Shown one piece after another: positions 43,031 to 50,498 of a stretch of DNA of 64,000 nt. The notes beneath the pieces are model-generated. The model saw only the letters and a list, made by a program, of their open reading frames with translations, made no database searches and was not told the DNA's origin. How positions within the stretch are numbered: the first letter of the stretch is position 1; every line of letters begins with the position of its first letter. Both the position numbers and the translations under genes were made by a program. This DNA comes from Streptomyces sp. MNU76 (GTDB lineage: Bacteria > Actinomycetota > Actinomycetes > Streptomycetales > Streptomycetaceae): positions 407,529 to 471,528 of the forward strand of contig NZ_JAJKLK010000008.1 of the NCBI RefSeq assembly GCF_020982545.1, read 5' to 3'.

Positions 43031-44445
43031 GCGGCCCCCTGTCACTCGAACCCGGCGGCGTCGAACAGGACACCCTCGCCATCCGGCTGGCCGACCGGCG
43101 CCGCCCGCGCCGCCGCCCCAGCTGGGCCCTCGGCGACGACACCACCCTCACCATCCGGCTCCCGTACCAGGGCCCGGACGAGGACGCGGTCAACGCGCTC
43201 GCCGCCGAACTGGCCGACCGCGTCGGCCCCGCCGTCCACCCGTACGAGGTGGCCGCCATCCTGGAGGCGGAGGGCCTGTCCGCCTCCCTCATCAAGGAAC
43301 GCTACGGCCACCCGAACCTGTTCTCGCTGGCCTCGGCCCTGTACGAACGGGTGCCGAGGACGTTCCCCGAACCCGCGCCTGGCGTCGACCCCTGGCGCCC
43401 GGACACCGTGCGCTGCCTGCTGCGGGGTGTCCTCTTCGCCCTGCCCGGCCTCGCCTATCTGCTGACCGCCCCGCTGTGGAACCCCGGCGCACACGCCCCG
43501 GCACTCATCGTGGCGGGACTTGTCTCCTGGGCCTGGGGCCAGGCCCTCGGCCACCGCGCCCATCTGCGGATGGCGACCGGGCCGCGTGAGGCGGGCCGTA
43601 CGCTCATGACCGGCGCGCCCGTCGGAGCACTGTTCGCCACGGCGGTCGCCGCGCTGCCCGCCGAGGGCGGCCCGGTGACCCTGGTGGCCGCCGCGCAGTC
43701 CGCGTACCTCGCGGCGGCCGGCGTCCTGCTGGTCCTGGGGCGGGAACGTCAACTCCTCGCCGCTCTCAGCCCGTTGATCGCCGGTGCCGCCGTCCTGCCC
43801 TGGTGGGAACCGGGACCGTGGCTCCGCGGCGTACTGCCGCTCCTCGCGCTGCTCGCCACCCTCGCCGTCACCGCCCTGACCCTGCGGACCACCCTCGCCG
43901 CCCCGGCCGTCCCGGACGCCGGCCGCTCCCGCCCGCTGTGGTCCCTGCCGTACGGCCTCTTCGGACTGGCCGCCGGTGTCCTCGTGCTGCTGGAGGGCCG
44001 GCAGGAGCCGTACGCGGTGATCGTGCTGACGGTGAGCATGGGCCCCGCGGAATGGCTGCTCCACCGCTACCGGGGACTGTCCGTCTCCGCGCTGCGCGCC
44101 GTCGCGACCCCCGCCGGGTTCCTGCTGCGCTCGGCCGGCATCCTCGGCCTCTGCCTGCTCGCGTACCTGCTGCCGCTGCTGCCCGCGGCCCTGCTCACCG
44201 ACGCCGACCCCGTCCCGCTCCTGCTGCTCGCCGCCGTCCTGTGGACCGCGCTGCTGCTGCAGGCCTTCGGGGCGGCCTGGCCGTCGGCCGCCATCTGTCT
44301 CGCGGCGGCCGGCGCCGCCGGGACGGTCACCCTGCTGCGCCTGCCACCGGGCGACCTGGCGCTGCCCCTGTGCTGCGCCGCCGCCGCGCTCTGTCTGTCG
44401 GCGTGCGCGCTGCGGCTGCTCGGCCGACCCGCGCCGCACGCCTGA
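43027..44445 (+). CDS. Polytopic membrane protein, candidate polysaccharide exporter partner of PelF
   Basis: 472 aa with a cytosolic N-terminus of ~130 residues. That part contains HPYEVAAILEAEGLSASLIK and RYGHPNLFSLASALYERVP, a helical segment seen in Streptomyces membrane proteins. About 11-12 transmembrane helices follow (VLFALPGLAYLLTAPLWNPG, GILGLCLLAYLLPLLPAALL). No Wzx/MATE (PelG) motif is evident, yet it sits exactly where PelG would be expected and is translationally coupled to pelF. It may form the membrane channel or anchor for the synthase. Not assignable to a named family by eye. Confidence 0.6.
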   Translation: MSGPLSLEPGGVEQDTLAIRLADRRRPRRRPSWALGDDTTLTIRLPYQGPDEDAVNALAAELADRVGPAVHPYEVAAILEAEGLSASLIKERYGHPNLFSLASALYERVPRTFPEPAPGVDPWRPDTVRCLLRGVLFALPGLAYLLTAPLWNPGAHAPALIVAGLVSWAWGQALGHRAHLRMATGPREAGRTLMTGAPVGALFATAVAALPAEGGPVTLVAAAQSAYLAAAGVLLVLGRERQLLAALSPLIAGAAVLPWWEPGPWLRGVLPLLALLATLAVTALTLRTTLAAPAVPDAGRSRPLWSLPYGLFGLAAGVLVLLEGRQEPYAVIVLTVSMGPAEWLLHRYRGLSVSALRAVATPAGFLLRSAGILGLCLLAYLLPLLPAALLTDADPVPLLLLAAVLWTALLLQAFGAAWPSAAICLAAAGAAGTVTLLRLPPGDLALPLCCAAAALCLSACALRLLGRPAPHA

Positions 44446-44523
44446 GCCCCGTGCTCACCACGACCACCGCACCCCCCTCACGTGCCACCCCCACACAACC
44501 GACCGACCGGAAGGACACACCAG

Positions 44524-45525
44524 TTGACCTCCGCACCGCTCGCCGCCGTCACCGGAGCCGAGGGCTTCATCGGCTCGCACCTGACCGAGGCGCTCGTCGC
44601 CTCCGGACACCGGGTCCGGGCCATGGCCCAGTACAACTCCTTCTCCTCCTACGGCTGGCTGGAGACCCTGCACCCGGACGTCCTCGACCAGGTCGAGATC
44701 GTCCTCGGCGACGTCCGCGACCCCGGCTCCGTCCGCGGCCTCCTCGACGGCGCCGACACCGCGTACCACCTGGCCGCCCTCATCGCGATCCCGTACTCCT
44801 ACCAGGCGCCGCACAGCTATGTGGACACCAACGTCACCGGCACCCTCAACGTCCTGGAGGCCGTCAGAACCCTCGGCACACCCCGCCTGGTGCACACCTC
44901 CACCAGCGAGACCTACGGCACCGCGCGGACCGTGCCGATCACCGAGGACCACCCCATCAACACCCAGTCCCCGTACGCCGCCTCGAAGGCCGGCGGGGAC
45001 CGACTCACCGACAGCTACCACGCGAGCTTCGACACCCCGGTCGTCACCCTGAGACCCTTCAACACCTTCGGACCCCGCCAGTCGATGCGCGCGGTGATCC
45101 CCACGGTGATCGGGCAGGTCGCGGCGGGGGAGCGCACCATCACCCTCGGCGATCTGCGCCCCACCCGGGACTTCACCTTCGTCAAGGACACCGCCCAGGC
45201 GTTCCTGACCGTCGGCACCGCTCCCGCCGACAAGGTCGTGGGCCGCACCTTCAACGCCGGCACCGGGGGCGAGATCTCCGTCGGCGACCTCGTCGCGCTG
45301 ATCGGCAAGGTCATGGACCGCGAACTCGACGTCCGCGAGGACGAGGCACGCATCCGGCCCGCGAACTCCGAGGTCATGCGGCTCGTCGCCGACGCGACCC
45401 GGCTGACCGCCGCCACCGGCTGGCAGCCCGCCCACACCCTGGAGGAAGGCCTCGCGCACACCGTGGAGTTCTTCCGCGACCCGACCAACCTCGCCCGCTA
45501 CAAGACCGGCATCTACAACATCTGA
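44524..45525 (+). CDS. LegB-like NAD-dependent SDR (sugar-nucleotide 4,6-dehydratase/epimerase)
   Basis: 333 aa. Start is TTG 44524, chosen for the excellent GGAAGGA box 8 nt upstream; no ATG or GTG is suitably placed. Extended-SDR motifs: AAVTGAEGFIGSHLTEAL (GxxGxxG), YHLAALIAIPYSY, Ser in HTSTSETYG, and YAASKAGGDRL (YxxxK). The end DPTNLARYKTGIYNI and the start RVRAMAQYNSFSSYGWLE closely recall LegB-type UDP/GDP-hexosamine 4,6-dehydratases. It would reshape a nucleotide hexosamine for the polymer. Whether it epimerises or dehydrates cannot be told from sequence. Confidence 0.85.
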   Translation: MTSAPLAAVTGAEGFIGSHLTEALVASGHRVRAMAQYNSFSSYGWLETLHPDVLDQVEIVLGDVRDPGSVRGLLDGADTAYHLAALIAIPYSYQAPHSYVDTNVTGTLNVLEAVRTLGTPRLVHTSTSETYGTARTVPITEDHPINTQSPYAASKAGGDRLTDSYHASFDTPVVTLRPFNTFGPRQSMRAVIPTVIGQVAAGERTITLGDLRPTRDFTFVKDTAQAFLTVGTAPADKVVGRTFNAGTGGEISVGDLVALIGKVMDRELDVREDEARIRPANSEVMRLVADATRLTAATGWQPAHTLEEGLAHTVEFFRDPTNLARYKTGIYNI

Positions 45526-45566
45526 CTCCCGTCCACGCACGGCACGAAGCATGAAGGAGGAGCACC

Positions 45567-46280
45567 ATGCACGCAGTGATCCTGGCGGGAGGCAAGGGCG
45601 TCCGGCTGCGGCCCTACACGACCGCGCTGCCGAAGCCGCTCGTCCCCATCGGCGACCAGCACGCCATCCTGGAGATCGTGCTTCGCCAGCTCTGCACGGC
45701 CGGCTTCACCCATGTCACCATCGCCATCGGCCACCTCGGCGAGATCATCCGTGCCTACGTCGGCGACGGCTCCCAGTGGGGCCTGACCGTCGACTACGCC
45801 CCCGAGGAGAGCCCGCTGGGCACCATGGGCCCGCTGCTCAACCTGCGCGAGAAGCTGCCCGAGTCGTTCCTCGTGATGAACGGTGACATCCTCACCGACC
45901 TCGACTACGCCGACGTCCTGCGCCGGCACCGGGATTCCGGGGCGCCGCTCACCATCGCCACCTACACCCGCGAGGTCCACATCGACTTCGGTGTCCTGAC
46001 CACCGACGACAGCAAGGTCGTCGCCTTCACCGAGAAGCCGAGCATGGACTACCGCGTCTCCATGGGCGTCTACGGCGTCTCCCGCTCCACCCTGGAGGGC
46101 TACACCCCCGGACTGCCGCTGGGCTTCGACGAGTTGGTCCTGGATCTGATAAGGACTCAGAACCAGCCGCACGCCTACGACTTCGACGGATACTGGCTGG
46201 ACATAGGCCGACCGGACGACTACGACCGGGCCAACGCCGAGTTCACCACCCGCAAGTCGCTTCTGCTCAAGGGAGCCTGA
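45567..46280 (+). CDS. Sugar-phosphate nucleotidyltransferase
   Basis: 237 aa, ATG 45567 after a near-ideal GAAGGAGGAG. Nucleotidyltransferase signature VILAGGKGVRLRPYTTALPK followed by PLVPIGD, then FLVMNGDILTDLDYADVLRR (catalytic Asp) and VAFTEKPSMDYRVSMGVYGV. Ends with HAYDFDGYWLDIGRPDDYDR. Short form without a hexapeptide acyltransferase tail. It activates a sugar-1-phosphate (GDP- or dTDP/UDP-linked) for the neighbouring SDR enzymes. Cytosolic. Specificity cannot be read off, but it resembles mannose-1-P/glucose-1-P enzymes of heptose and Leg pathways. Confidence 0.88.
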   Translation: MHAVILAGGKGVRLRPYTTALPKPLVPIGDQHAILEIVLRQLCTAGFTHVTIAIGHLGEIIRAYVGDGSQWGLTVDYAPEESPLGTMGPLLNLREKLPESFLVMNGDILTDLDYADVLRRHRDSGAPLTIATYTREVHIDFGVLTTDDSKVVAFTEKPSMDYRVSMGVYGVSRSTLEGYTPGLPLGFDELVLDLIRTQNQPHAYDFDGYWLDIGRPDDYDRANAEFTTRKSLLLKGA

Positions 46281-46287
46281 GCACCAC

Positions 46288-47352
46288 ATGCGCATTCTCG
46301 TCCTGGGTTTCACCGGCTATCTGGGCACCCATGTCGTCGAGGGGCTGCGCGGCCTGCCGGGCGCGCTGGTCCTCGGCGGGGGACGTGGGCCCACCGCCGA
46401 CCACACCGTGGACCTCGCCACCATCGGCCCACCGGAACTGGCGAAGATCCTGGCCTCGGCCGCACCCGACACCGTGGTCAACTGCGCGGGTGCGACCGGC
46501 GGCGATCCCGTGACCCTCGCCGAGGTCAACGCCCGTGGCCCCGCCGTCCTGTGCGCCGCGCTCCGCGAAGCCGCCCCGGGCGCCCGGCTGGTGCACCTGG
46601 GCTCGGCCGCCGAGTACGGGCCCGGCGTCCCGGACATCCGGGTCACGGAGTCGGCGGCCACCCGTCCGGTCGCCCCCTACGGCGCTACCAAGCTCGCGGG
46701 CACGGTCGCCGTCACCGCCTCCGGCCTGGACGCGGTGGTGCTGCGCGTCGGCAACCCGGTCGGCCCCGGCGCACCCCGACCGGCCTCCCCGGCCGCATCG
46801 CCACGCTCCTCCGCACGGTAGGCCCCGACCCCGACGCGGTCCTGCCCCTGGGCGACCTCTCCGCGTACCGCGACTTCGTCGACGTACGCGACGTCACCCG
46901 GGCGGTCGTCCTCGCGGCCACGGCTCCCGGTCCGCTGCCCCGCATCCTCAACATCGGCGGAGGCAGGGCCGTCCCGGCCCGCGAGGTGGTCCGGGGCCTG
47001 GCGGCCAAGGCGGCTTCCGCGGCCGCATCGAGGAGAACGCGCCGGGCGCGGGGCGCGCGGCCGCACGAGGGCGGTGGGTGCCGCGGGGCCGGGTAGGGGT
47101 GGGGCCGGTCCCTCCTCCCCTGCGACGCCCGCCGAGGCCGGGGTGGTGACGGTCCCTGGGGCTGCCGTCCCGGCGTCGACGGCCGGTTCCCTCCGGTCGG
47201 CGGACGTGTCGTGGCAGTGCTCCGACATCACCGCCGCCGAGGCGGCGCTCGGCTGGCGGCCCCTGCACAGCCTGGACGACGCGCTCACCACGCTGTGGGA
47301 GAGCGGACGGGAAGACAACGGCGGCGGCGGGAAAGGTGACCGTACGTCGTGA
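46288..47352 (+). pseudogene. NAD-dependent epimerase/dehydratase (SDR), three apparent frameshifts
   Basis: ATG 46288 (MRILVLGFTGYLGTHVVEGL). NAD-binding GFTGYLG, VVNCAGATGGDPVTL, HLGSAAEYGPG and YGATKLAGT show an SDR of the dTDP-dehydrorhamnose-reductase/epimerase class. Frame changes occur near 46775 (restoring a C gives GAPPTGLPGRIATLL), near 47011 (restoring a G gives AKAGFRGRIEE) and between ~47060 and 47110. The last frame ends with AEAALGWRPLHSLDDALTTL and a stop 4 nt into the next gene's start. Total length (1,065 nt) fits three single-base losses. Probably an intact gene damaged in the assembly. Confidence 0.75.
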
Positions 47353-48011
47353 GTCTGCTGATCCCGCTCTACGTGCACCCGGCCGAGGACCCGGGTGCCT
47401 GGCACCGTCTGATCACGGCGGCGCCCCGCACCTACGCCGTCGTCCTCAACCCCGCCAACGGTCCCGGCGACGTCCCCGACCCCGCCTTCACCGCGGCGGC
47501 CGGGGCGCTGCGCGCGGCCGGGGCCCGGCTGCTCGGCTACGTCGACACCGACTACGGGGTGCGCGACCGCGCCGAGATCGCCGACGACGTACGCCGTCAC
47601 CGGGAGTGGTACGCGGCCGACGGCTGCTTCCTCGACCAGGTGACGGCCACCCCGGACGGCCTGCCCGCCTGCCGCAGGCTCGTCCGGGCCGTCCGCCGGC
47701 TCGGCGCCACCACCGTCGTCCTCAACCCCGGCGTCCACCCGGCCCCGGGCTACGCCCGCCTCGCCGACCTGACCGTCACCTTCGAGGGACACTGGTCGAC
47801 GTACGTGTCGGCGTTCAGCCGGCCCGCCTGGGCCGCCCGCCACCCGCCCGAGCGGCTCTGCCACCTCGTCTACGGCGTACCCGAGGCCCTCGTCCCGCTC
47901 GCCGTGCGCACCGCGCACGACCGGGGCGCCGCCGTCTGCGGCCCGGTGACCGGGGAACCACCCAACCCCTGGGCCCAGTTGACGCCCGCCCTCACCGGGA
48001 CGGACCGATGA
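47349..48011 (+). CDS. Spherulation-specific family 4 / GH135 (Sph3-like) glycosidase
   Basis: 220 aa, GTG 47349 after AAAGGTGA. A compact beta/alpha barrel: LLIPLYVHPAEDPGAWHRLI, YAVVLNPANGPGDVPDPAF, LLGYVDTDYGVRD, CFLDQVTATPDGLPACRRLV (catalytic-region Asp), VVLNPGVHPAPGYARLADLT and VTFEGHWSTY (catalytic-region Glu). These blocks define the Sph3 family, retaining endo-hydrolases needed for galactosaminogalactan synthesis in Aspergillus. Unlike secreted relatives it has no signal peptide, so it may act at the inner face or leave by another route. Overlaps the next gene by ATGA. Confidence 0.88.
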   Translation: MSLLIPLYVHPAEDPGAWHRLITAAPRTYAVVLNPANGPGDVPDPAFTAAAGALRAAGARLLGYVDTDYGVRDRAEIADDVRRHREWYAADGCFLDQVTATPDGLPACRRLVRAVRRLGATTVVLNPGVHPAPGYARLADLTVTFEGHWSTYVSAFSRPAWAARHPPERLCHLVYGVPEALVPLAVRTAHDRGAAVCGPVTGEPPNPWAQLTPALTGTDR

Positions 48012-48811
48012 GGAGGCCGACGTTCGCGTACGCGGCGCTGCTGGCCGCCCTGGTGGCCTCGACCCTGGCGGGCTGCGGCGACTCCGAGCCGGACAACGAA
48101 TCCACGTCCGGGCCGCGCTGGAAACCCCGCCCCGGTCTCGCCTGGCAGTGGCAGCTGGACGGCAGGGTCGACCCCTCGGCGGACGTCCCCGTCTACGACA
48201 TCGACGGCTTCGAGAACTCCGCCGCCGACGTGGCCCGGCTGCACCGGGACGGCCGCAAGGTCATCTGCTACATCAACGTCGGCGCCTGGGAGGACTTCCG
48301 GCCCGACAAGGACGCCTTCCCGCGCTCGCTGCTCGGCGAGGAGAACGGCTGGGCGGGCGAACGCTGGCTGGACATACGGCAGGTGGACGTCCTGCGGCCC
48401 CTCATGGAACGCCGCTTCGACATGTGCCGGGACAAGGGCTTCGACGCGGTGGAGCCCGACCTGATGGAAGGCTACGGCGACGACACCGGCTTCCCCCTCA
48501 CCGCGCGCGACCAGCTGACCTACAACCGCATGATCGCCGACATCGCCCACGAGCGCGGCCTGGCGGTGGGCCTGAAGAACGACCTGCCCCAGATACCCCA
48601 GCTGCTGGCCGACTTCGACTTCGCGGTCAACGAGGAGTGCGCCCAGTACGACGAATGCGCGCGGCTCTCGCCCTTCATCGAGGCCGGGAAGGCGGTTTTC
48701 CACGTCGAGTACACCGAACCCAGGAGCCGCTTCTGCGCGGAGTCCCGCCGGCTCGGGCTCTCGTCCATGGTCAAACGACTGGAGCTGGGGGTGTGGCGCC
48801 AGCCATGCTGA
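48008..48811 (+). CDS. Lipoprotein GH114 endo-alpha-1,4-polygalactosaminidase (Ega3-like)
   Basis: 267 aa, ATG 48008 overlapping the GH135 stop. Lipobox LAGC at residues 20-23, so it is anchored outside the membrane. The GH114 barrel shows WQWQLDGRVDPSADVPVYDI, KVICYINVGAWEDFRPDKDA, WLDIRQVDVLRPLMERRFDM, the active-site strand GFDAVEPDLMEGYGDDTGF and FAVNEECAQYDECARLSPF, ending SMVKRLELGVWRQPC. Ega3 and the GH domain of PelA cleave galactosamine-rich chains. With the deacetylase and GH135 enzyme it completes a trimming set. Presumably last gene of the operon. Confidence 0.9.
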   Translation: MRRPTFAYAALLAALVASTLAGCGDSEPDNESTSGPRWKPRPGLAWQWQLDGRVDPSADVPVYDIDGFENSAADVARLHRDGRKVICYINVGAWEDFRPDKDAFPRSLLGEENGWAGERWLDIRQVDVLRPLMERRFDMCRDKGFDAVEPDLMEGYGDDTGFPLTARDQLTYNRMIADIAHERGLAVGLKNDLPQIPQLLADFDFAVNEECAQYDECARLSPFIEAGKAVFHVEYTEPRSRFCAESRRLGLSSMVKRLELGVWRQPC

Positions 48812-48826
48812 GCGCGGGCCGCCCGG

Positions 48827-49024
48827 GTGGACGCCGCCCCGCGGCCGCACCACACCGCGTTCCGCTGGGGCGTGCACCTGCCCGACGGGCCCACCCCCGA
48901 GGGGGTCCGGCGCGTGGGGATCGACATCGGTCCCCTCCTGCGGGAGGCCGCCGAGCTGTCCGGCCACGAGGACACGTACGGCATGGGCTCGATGCGCGGC
49001 TTCCTCCCGCGCACCGCCCGCTGA
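48827..49024 (+). CDS. Small ORF or C-terminal gene fragment (65 aa)
   Basis: A GTG-started frame reads HHTAFRWGVHLPDGPTPEGV, RRVGIDIGPLLREAAELSG and HEDTYGMGSMRGFLPRTAR, with good Streptomyces codon bias. It resembles the tail of a larger enzyme rather than a whole protein, and no ribosome-binding site is evident. I do not recognise the family. Either a relic or a small operon-end gene. Confidence 0.35.
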   Translation: MDAAPRPHHTAFRWGVHLPDGPTPEGVRRVGIDIGPLLREAAELSGHEDTYGMGSMRGFLPRTAR

Positions 49025-49089
49025 CGACCTCCGGCGGCCCCTCTCGCGCCCGCGACACTGTGTCGTCGCTCCTGCAACCGTGCGTGACC

Positions 49090-49118
49090 GCGCGGTTCTC
49101 CTGGAACGAGAACCGCGC
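49090..49118 (+). terminator. 11-bp perfect-stem hairpin after the exopolysaccharide operon
   Basis: GCGCGGTTCTC pairs with GAGAACCGCGC around CTGGAAC. It lies 66 nt after the small ORF and 65 nt before the phosphatase start. Likely the operon terminator. Confidence 0.65.
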
Positions 49119-49182
49119 CCACGCGGCTCTCGGCTCCTATGGTGGAGATCACAGGCTGGCGACGGACGCTGAGGCGGCGACC

Positions 49183-50407
49183 ATGGCGGATACGGCGATC
49201 GACTACGCGGCGGTGTTCCAGGCATTGCCGGGCATGGTGGCGCTGCTGACACCCGAGCTGGTGTACGCGGACGCGAACGAGGAGTTTCTGCGGATGTCGG
49301 GGCGCACCCGCGAGCAGGTGGTGAACCGGTACCTCTTCGACGTCTTCCCCGACAATCCCCGTGACCCGTCCGCGAGCGGGATGCGGAATCTGGCGGCCTC
49401 GCTCAACCGCGTGGTGGAGACCGGCGAGAGGGACTCGATGGCGTTGCAGCGCTACGACGTGGAGTCGGTGGAGCGGCCGGGGGAGTGGGAGGAGCGGTAC
49501 TGGAGCCCCGTGAACGCGCCGGTGCTCGGCTCCGACGGGAAGGTGGTGCTGCTGATCCACAAGGTGGAGGAGGTCACCGAGCTGATCCGCGCCCGCGAGC
49601 GCGCCCCCGGCGACCGGGCCCGCGTCATGGAGGCCGAGCTCTACACCCGCGCGCGGGAGCTGCAGGAGGTCAACGAACGGCTGCGCGAGGCACACGCCCA
49701 CGAACGGGACGTCGCGCTCGCCCTGCAGAAGGCGATGCTGCCCGCGCCCGACCCGATCGGGAACCATCGGGCGGCCGTCCGCTACCAGCCGGCGACGGAC
49801 GCCCTGAACGTGTGCGGCGACTGGTACGACCTGGTCGACCTGTCCGGCGTCGACCGTGTCGGGATCGCCGTCGGTGACGTGGTCGGTCACGGTCTGGCCG
49901 CCGCCTGTGTCATGGGCAAGCTCCGCAGCGCGCTGAGCGCCGCGTCCCTGGTGGCCGACGGTCCCGCCCAGGCGCTGGACGCGCTCGGCCTGTACGCCCG
50001 CTCCGTCGACGGCGCCGAGAACACCACTGTCGTGCAGACCTGCGTCGACTGGGACACCCACACCATCACCTACAGCAGCGCGGGCCATCTGCCACCCGCC
50101 CTGCTGTGCCGTGACGGCACGGTCGTCTTCCTCGACGGGGCCACCGACCCGCCGCTCGGCGCCCGCCCGAGCACACCCGCCCGAGGCCACCCTGGACTTC
50201 AGCGAGGGCGACACCCTGGTCCTCTACACGGACGGTCTGATCGAACGCCGTGACGAGGACATCTACGCCGGCCTCGGCCGCCTCGCCGAGGCGCTCACCC
50301 GCCATCGCCGCTCCGCCCCCGAGCTTCTCGCCGACGCCCTGCTCCTCGACCTCCTCCACCACGGCCGCGCCACCGACGACACTGCCCTCGTGATCCTTCG
50401 GCTGTGA
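49183..50407 (+). pseudogene. PAS-PP2C (SpoIIE-type) protein phosphatase, two apparent base losses
   Basis: ATG 49183. PAS domain at residues ~5-130 (DYAAVFQALPGMVALLTPEL, ANEEFLRMSGRTREQVVNRY), a coiled linker (ARELQEVNERLREAHAHERD) and the phosphatase domain (QKAMLPAPDP, CGDWYDLVDL, AVGDVVGHGLAAACVMGKLR, YSSAGHLPPALL). After LGAR the frame fails at ~50170 and ~50184. Restoring one C in each CC run before GAG gives RPEHTRPEATLDFSEGD, and the domain finishes with LVLYTDGLIERRDEDIYAGL to a stop at 50407. These phosphatases act on anti-anti-sigma factors in stress-sigma switches. Probably intact in the cell. Confidence 0.85.
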
Positions 50408-50498
50408 GACGCACGGCCGGTGGCCGCCACGGGCACCGCTCGCCGAGCCACCCCGAGGCCCCGCCGCGCGACGCCGCTCACCGCGGCGCCACGAACGG

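Noticed and set aside
44482..44523. Upstream start for the LegB-like SDR gene
   Set aside because: The extra residues (PPPHNRPTGRTHQ) are not SDR-like, and the strong GGAAGGA box is spaced for TTG 44524.
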